Source: an uncultured Rhodobacter sp.
GTDB taxonomy: Bacteria; Pseudomonadota; Alphaproteobacteria; Rhodobacterales; Rhodobacteraceae
Assembly: GCA_937901435.1 (NCBI GenBank)
Contig: CALGTJ010000053.1
Span: 1 to 5,726 of the forward strand
Length of the DNA stretch: 5,726 bases
Direction: 5' to 3'
The first letter of the stretch is position 1; the number at the start of each line of letters is the position of its first letter. Below are positions 3,331 through 5,726 of this stretch, piece by piece. The notes beneath the pieces were generated by a model. That model was given only the letters and a program-made list of their open reading frames with translations, was not told where the DNA came from and searched no databases. Position numbers and translations under genes: made by a program.

Positions 3331-5726
3331 ATGGCCGGGCGGAACTTTCAATTTTTGCGAGCTGCCGCACCCATCCTACTTGGCATCATGCTGTTTGCGC
3401 TGGGCCTTTACGCGCTCTACCACCTCCTGAAACCCGTTAATCCGGCCGATGTGGCGGCCCAGATCAAGGCGACGCCAGTGAACGCTCTGGCTGCTGCCTT
3501 GGGGGCCACGGTGGTCGGCTATGTTGCGCTGATCTTTTATGACTGGTTTGGACTACGCTTTATTGGAAAGCGATTGGACCGTGGGATCGTCGCGCTTGGC
3601 GGTTTCCTTGGTTATGCGTTCGGCAACACGATTGGTGTCAGTGTCGTGTCCGGAGGGGCGGTGCGCTACCGGATCTACTCGGCCGTAGGTCTGAACGCGT
3701 TTGAGGTGGCAGCGATTTCGGGCTATATCGCCGTCGCCCTGGGGACTGGCCTCACCATCGTTGGCGTGGGCGCACTCGCTGTGCATCCGGGCGCGGTCGG
3801 TGTCTATCTGCCCTATACTTCAGGCACAATTCAGATTGTCGCTGCCGCTATCGTGGGGCTATCGATTGTGGCGATCGGCTGGATCTCTGCGTCCCAGCGC
3901 GCCCTGAGCATTCGCGGTCACGAATTGCGCCTTCCGCCGCCCGGCGACCTTGGCGGGCAGCTTTTTGTCGCCCTGATCGATATCGCCGCGGCGTCTTTCG
4001 CGCTTTGGGTGCTGCTTCCTGCGGGCAAGCCTGATTATGCGACTTTCGTTGCCGTCTACGCCGCCGCCACAATGATCGGTGTGCTTAGCCATGTTCCTGG
4101 CGGGATCGGGGTGTTCGAGACGGTTGTCATCAGCACGCTTCCGGCCGCGGTATCGGTCGCGGATGCCGCCGCAGCGCTGCTGCTATTCCGGCTCGTCTAT
4201 TACCTTGTGCCCTTTGCGCTCGCGTTTCTGCTGGTTGCGTTGAACGAAATCCGGCTGGCCAGCGGCCTTGGCAGTCGCCTTCTTGCACGTGCGCCGGCTC
4301 TGCAACCGGCGTTTGGTACTCTGCACGGGTTTTCCCCCGGTCTCGTCGGTGCTGTCGTCTTTGGGTTCGGGGTCTGGCTGCTGCTTGTCACGATGTTGCC
4401 CTCGGTTCGCATCGGAGCCATCGCCGAAAGGGATTTTGTCGGCGCGCTCGTGTTGGAAGGCGGGACCATCGCATCGGCAGTGGCCGGCGTCGCCTTGATA
4501 ATCGTGTCACACGGCCTGGCGCGTCGGGTTTCTTCGGCGTGGTGGTTCGCCATCGGCGCGCTGCTGACGGGTGCTGTCGCGTCACTTCTCAACGATTTCG
4601 GTTTCCAGAATGCGGCGTTCCTCGGAACAGGCGCACTCCTGCTGCTACCCTTTAGGGAAGCCTTCGATCGACCTGGCCTACTGACCGCTGGCGTTTTCGA
4701 CGTGCGTTGGTTTGCTACGGTGATTGGTGTCGGTATGGCTGCTGCCGCGTTCTTCTTTTTCGTCCACAAAGCCGTGCCATATTCGAATGACCTGTGGTCG
4801 GAGTTCTCGCGCAACTCGAATACGCCCCGCGCACTGAGGGCGGCGCTGGCGGCAACGGCGCTCCTGTTCCTTTTCGCGGTCTACCTCCTCATACGGCCGA
4901 TCCGAAAAAAGCTTCCCGAGGATGCAAATCCGGAAACGATCCTGCAAGCCGCTGCGCTTTGCGCTGAGGCGGGAGATCCGCAAGCATGGCTAAGCCAGAC
5001 TGGTGACAAGCGGTTCCTGTTTTCCGAAACGGACAGAGCGTTCATCATGTATGCCGTTCGAGGCCCATCATGGGTTGCGCTTGGAGACCCGGTTGGTGAC
5101 CCGACCGAATTCGAGGCGCTCGTATGGTCTTTCGCCGATCAAGCTGCCCGGTCCAATGCACGCCCGGTTTTCTATGAAGTCAGCGCACGTCACCTGGCTC
5201 TTTGGGTGGAGCTTGGTCTGACACTCCACAAGGTTGGCGAGGAAGCTGTGGTCTGCTTGCCTGACTTCAGCCTTGCGGGAGGGCGGTTCAAGACCATGCG
5301 TGCGGCGCTGAACAAGCGCCAGCGGGATGGATATGAATGCGTCGTGCTGCCCCCGCCACATGATCCAGCTCTGATTGCCGAATTGCGCAATATCTCGGAC
5401 GCCTGGCTTGGCGGCAAGACCGGACGGGAGAAGGGCTTTTCGGTCGGGCGCTTCGATCCCGACTACCTTGCGTTTTCCGACATCTCTGTTGTGCGAAAAG
5501 ATGGACGCATCGTCGCCTTCGCAAACATCCTGACGTCGTCCGCCGGACAGCATGTTGCGATCGATCTGATGCGATATTTTCCGAACGAAGCCTCGGGCCT
5601 GATGGAGTACATGTTTCTCAGCTTGATCGAGCACTATAAGGCGCAGGGGGCGGAAGAACTAAGCCTCGGGACGGCCCCCCTCTCGGGGCTCTCCGAGCGA
5701 TCGGTCGCAAAGTCGTGGAACAGGTT
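3331..5726 (+). CDS. mprF: Bifunctional phosphatidylglycerol aminoacyltransferase/flippase MprF (LpiA-like), 3' partial
   Basis: MprF transfers lysine (in some enzymes alanine) from aminoacyl-tRNA to phosphatidylglycerol in the inner membrane and flips the product outward. This lowers the negative surface charge and protects against cationic peptides and acid. The frame is open for 798 codons to the right edge. Residues 1-300 form the flippase part, with repeated membrane helices and the conserved stretches VVSGGAVRYRIYSAVGLN (105-122) and LSHVPGGIGVFE (252-263). Residues 335-525 hold further helices, ending in the basic IRPIRKK. From about 535 the cytosolic synthase domain (DUF2156, GNAT-like) follows, with WVALGDPVGDP (581-591), KGFSVGRFDPDYLAF (701-715), DLMRYFP, and SLGTAPLSGL (778-787). 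Most relatives have 'LGMAPLSGL', so Thr781 in place of Met is a small variation. Family members run to about 850-870 residues, so roughly 50-80 are missing beyond the window, including the usual aromatic/basic end. No frameshift or internal stop is seen. In rhizobia the homologue lpiA is followed by acvB/atvA; that neighbour would lie outside this window. Confidence 0.93.
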   Translation, partial: MAGRNFQFLRAAAPILLGIMLFALGLYALYHLLKPVNPADVAAQIKATPVNALAAALGATVVGYVALIFYDWFGLRFIGKRLDRGIVALGGFLGYAFGNTIGVSVVSGGAVRYRIYSAVGLNAFEVAAISGYIAVALGTGLTIVGVGALAVHPGAVGVYLPYTSGTIQIVAAAIVGLSIVAIGWISASQRALSIRGHELRLPPPGDLGGQLFVALIDIAAASFALWVLLPAGKPDYATFVAVYAAATMIGVLSHVPGGIGVFETVVISTLPAAVSVADAAAALLLFRLVYYLVPFALAFLLVALNEIRLASGLGSRLLARAPALQPAFGTLHGFSPGLVGAVVFGFGVWLLLVTMLPSVRIGAIAERDFVGALVLEGGTIASAVAGVALIIVSHGLARRVSSAWWFAIGALLTGAVASLLNDFGFQNAAFLGTGALLLLPFREAFDRPGLLTAGVFDVRWFATVIGVGMAAAAFFFFVHKAVPYSNDLWSEFSRNSNTPRALRAALAATALLFLFAVYLLIRPIRKKLPEDANPETILQAAALCAEAGDPQAWLSQTGDKRFLFSETDRAFIMYAVRGPSWVALGDPVGDPTEFEALVWSFADQAARSNARPVFYEVSARHLALWVELGLTLHKVGEEAVVCLPDFSLAGGRFKTMRAALNKRQRDGYECVVLPPPHDPALIAELRNISDAWLGGKTGREKGFSVGRFDPDYLAFSDISVVRKDGRIVAFANILTSSAGQHVAIDLMRYFPNEASGLMEYMFLSLIEHYKAQGAEELSLGTAPLSGLSERSVAKSWNR

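Noticed and set aside
4200..4814. 204-residue minus-strand open frame inside mprF
   Set aside because: The Ala/Pro/Thr-rich composition and full overlap with the clearly coding mprF frame mark it as a shadow.
5068..5634. 188-residue minus-strand open frame inside mprF
   Set aside because: It is fully antisense to the synthase domain of mprF, which carries the family motifs in its own frame.

Overview
The window looks like a plasmid or accessory segment from an alphaproteobacterium, most likely Rhodobacterales-like. This rests on moderately high GC, the style of the MprF/LpiA protein, and the mix of an insertion sequence, a cation diffusion facilitator (CDF), cytochrome b561 and sensor-kinase pieces. 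The assignment is by recognition only; no search was possible.

Layout. At the left edge (1-164, +) is the C-terminal end of an integrase-core (IS481/IS3-like) transposase. A short spacer with a perfect 8-bp hairpin (288-306) follows, then a 143-residue ORF (312-743, +) that reads like the C-terminal part of a larger tetratricopeptide-repeat (TPR) protein and was probably truncated when the IS arrived. Convergent to it is a well-formed unknown gene (920-1432, -, 170 aa). It has a strong ribosome binding site and a TAATG overlap with a possible 23-residue upstream peptide.

From about 1506 to 3172 there is a row of decayed genes. They are a frameshifted middle fragment of a DmeF-like CDF metal exporter (+, 1506-1771), an unassigned stretch (1772-2136), a nearly full-length cytochrome b561 gene split by an in-frame amber codon (-, 2137-2745), and the ATP-binding end of a sensor histidine kinase with frameshifts and no N-terminal part (-, 2861-3172). 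The kinase and cytochrome remnants lie on the same strand in kinase-then-cytochrome order, as in an old sensor/cytochrome cluster.

The right 2.4 kb (3331 to the end, +) holds the one clearly intact gene of known type. It is mprF (lpiA-like), a bifunctional membrane protein that makes aminoacyl-phosphatidylglycerol (usually lysyl-PG) and moves it to the outer leaflet. It is open at the right edge and lacks roughly the last 50-80 residues. The kinase remnant diverges from mprF, so the mprF promoter probably lies in or just before the 158-base leader; I see no convincing promoter boxes there.

I do not see a convincing new multi-gene system. The most useful observations are the amber-split cytochrome, the cluster of broken metal/redox/sensor genes beside a healthy mprF, and the coupled unknown gene at 920-1432. 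No tRNA, rRNA or CRISPR array was seen.
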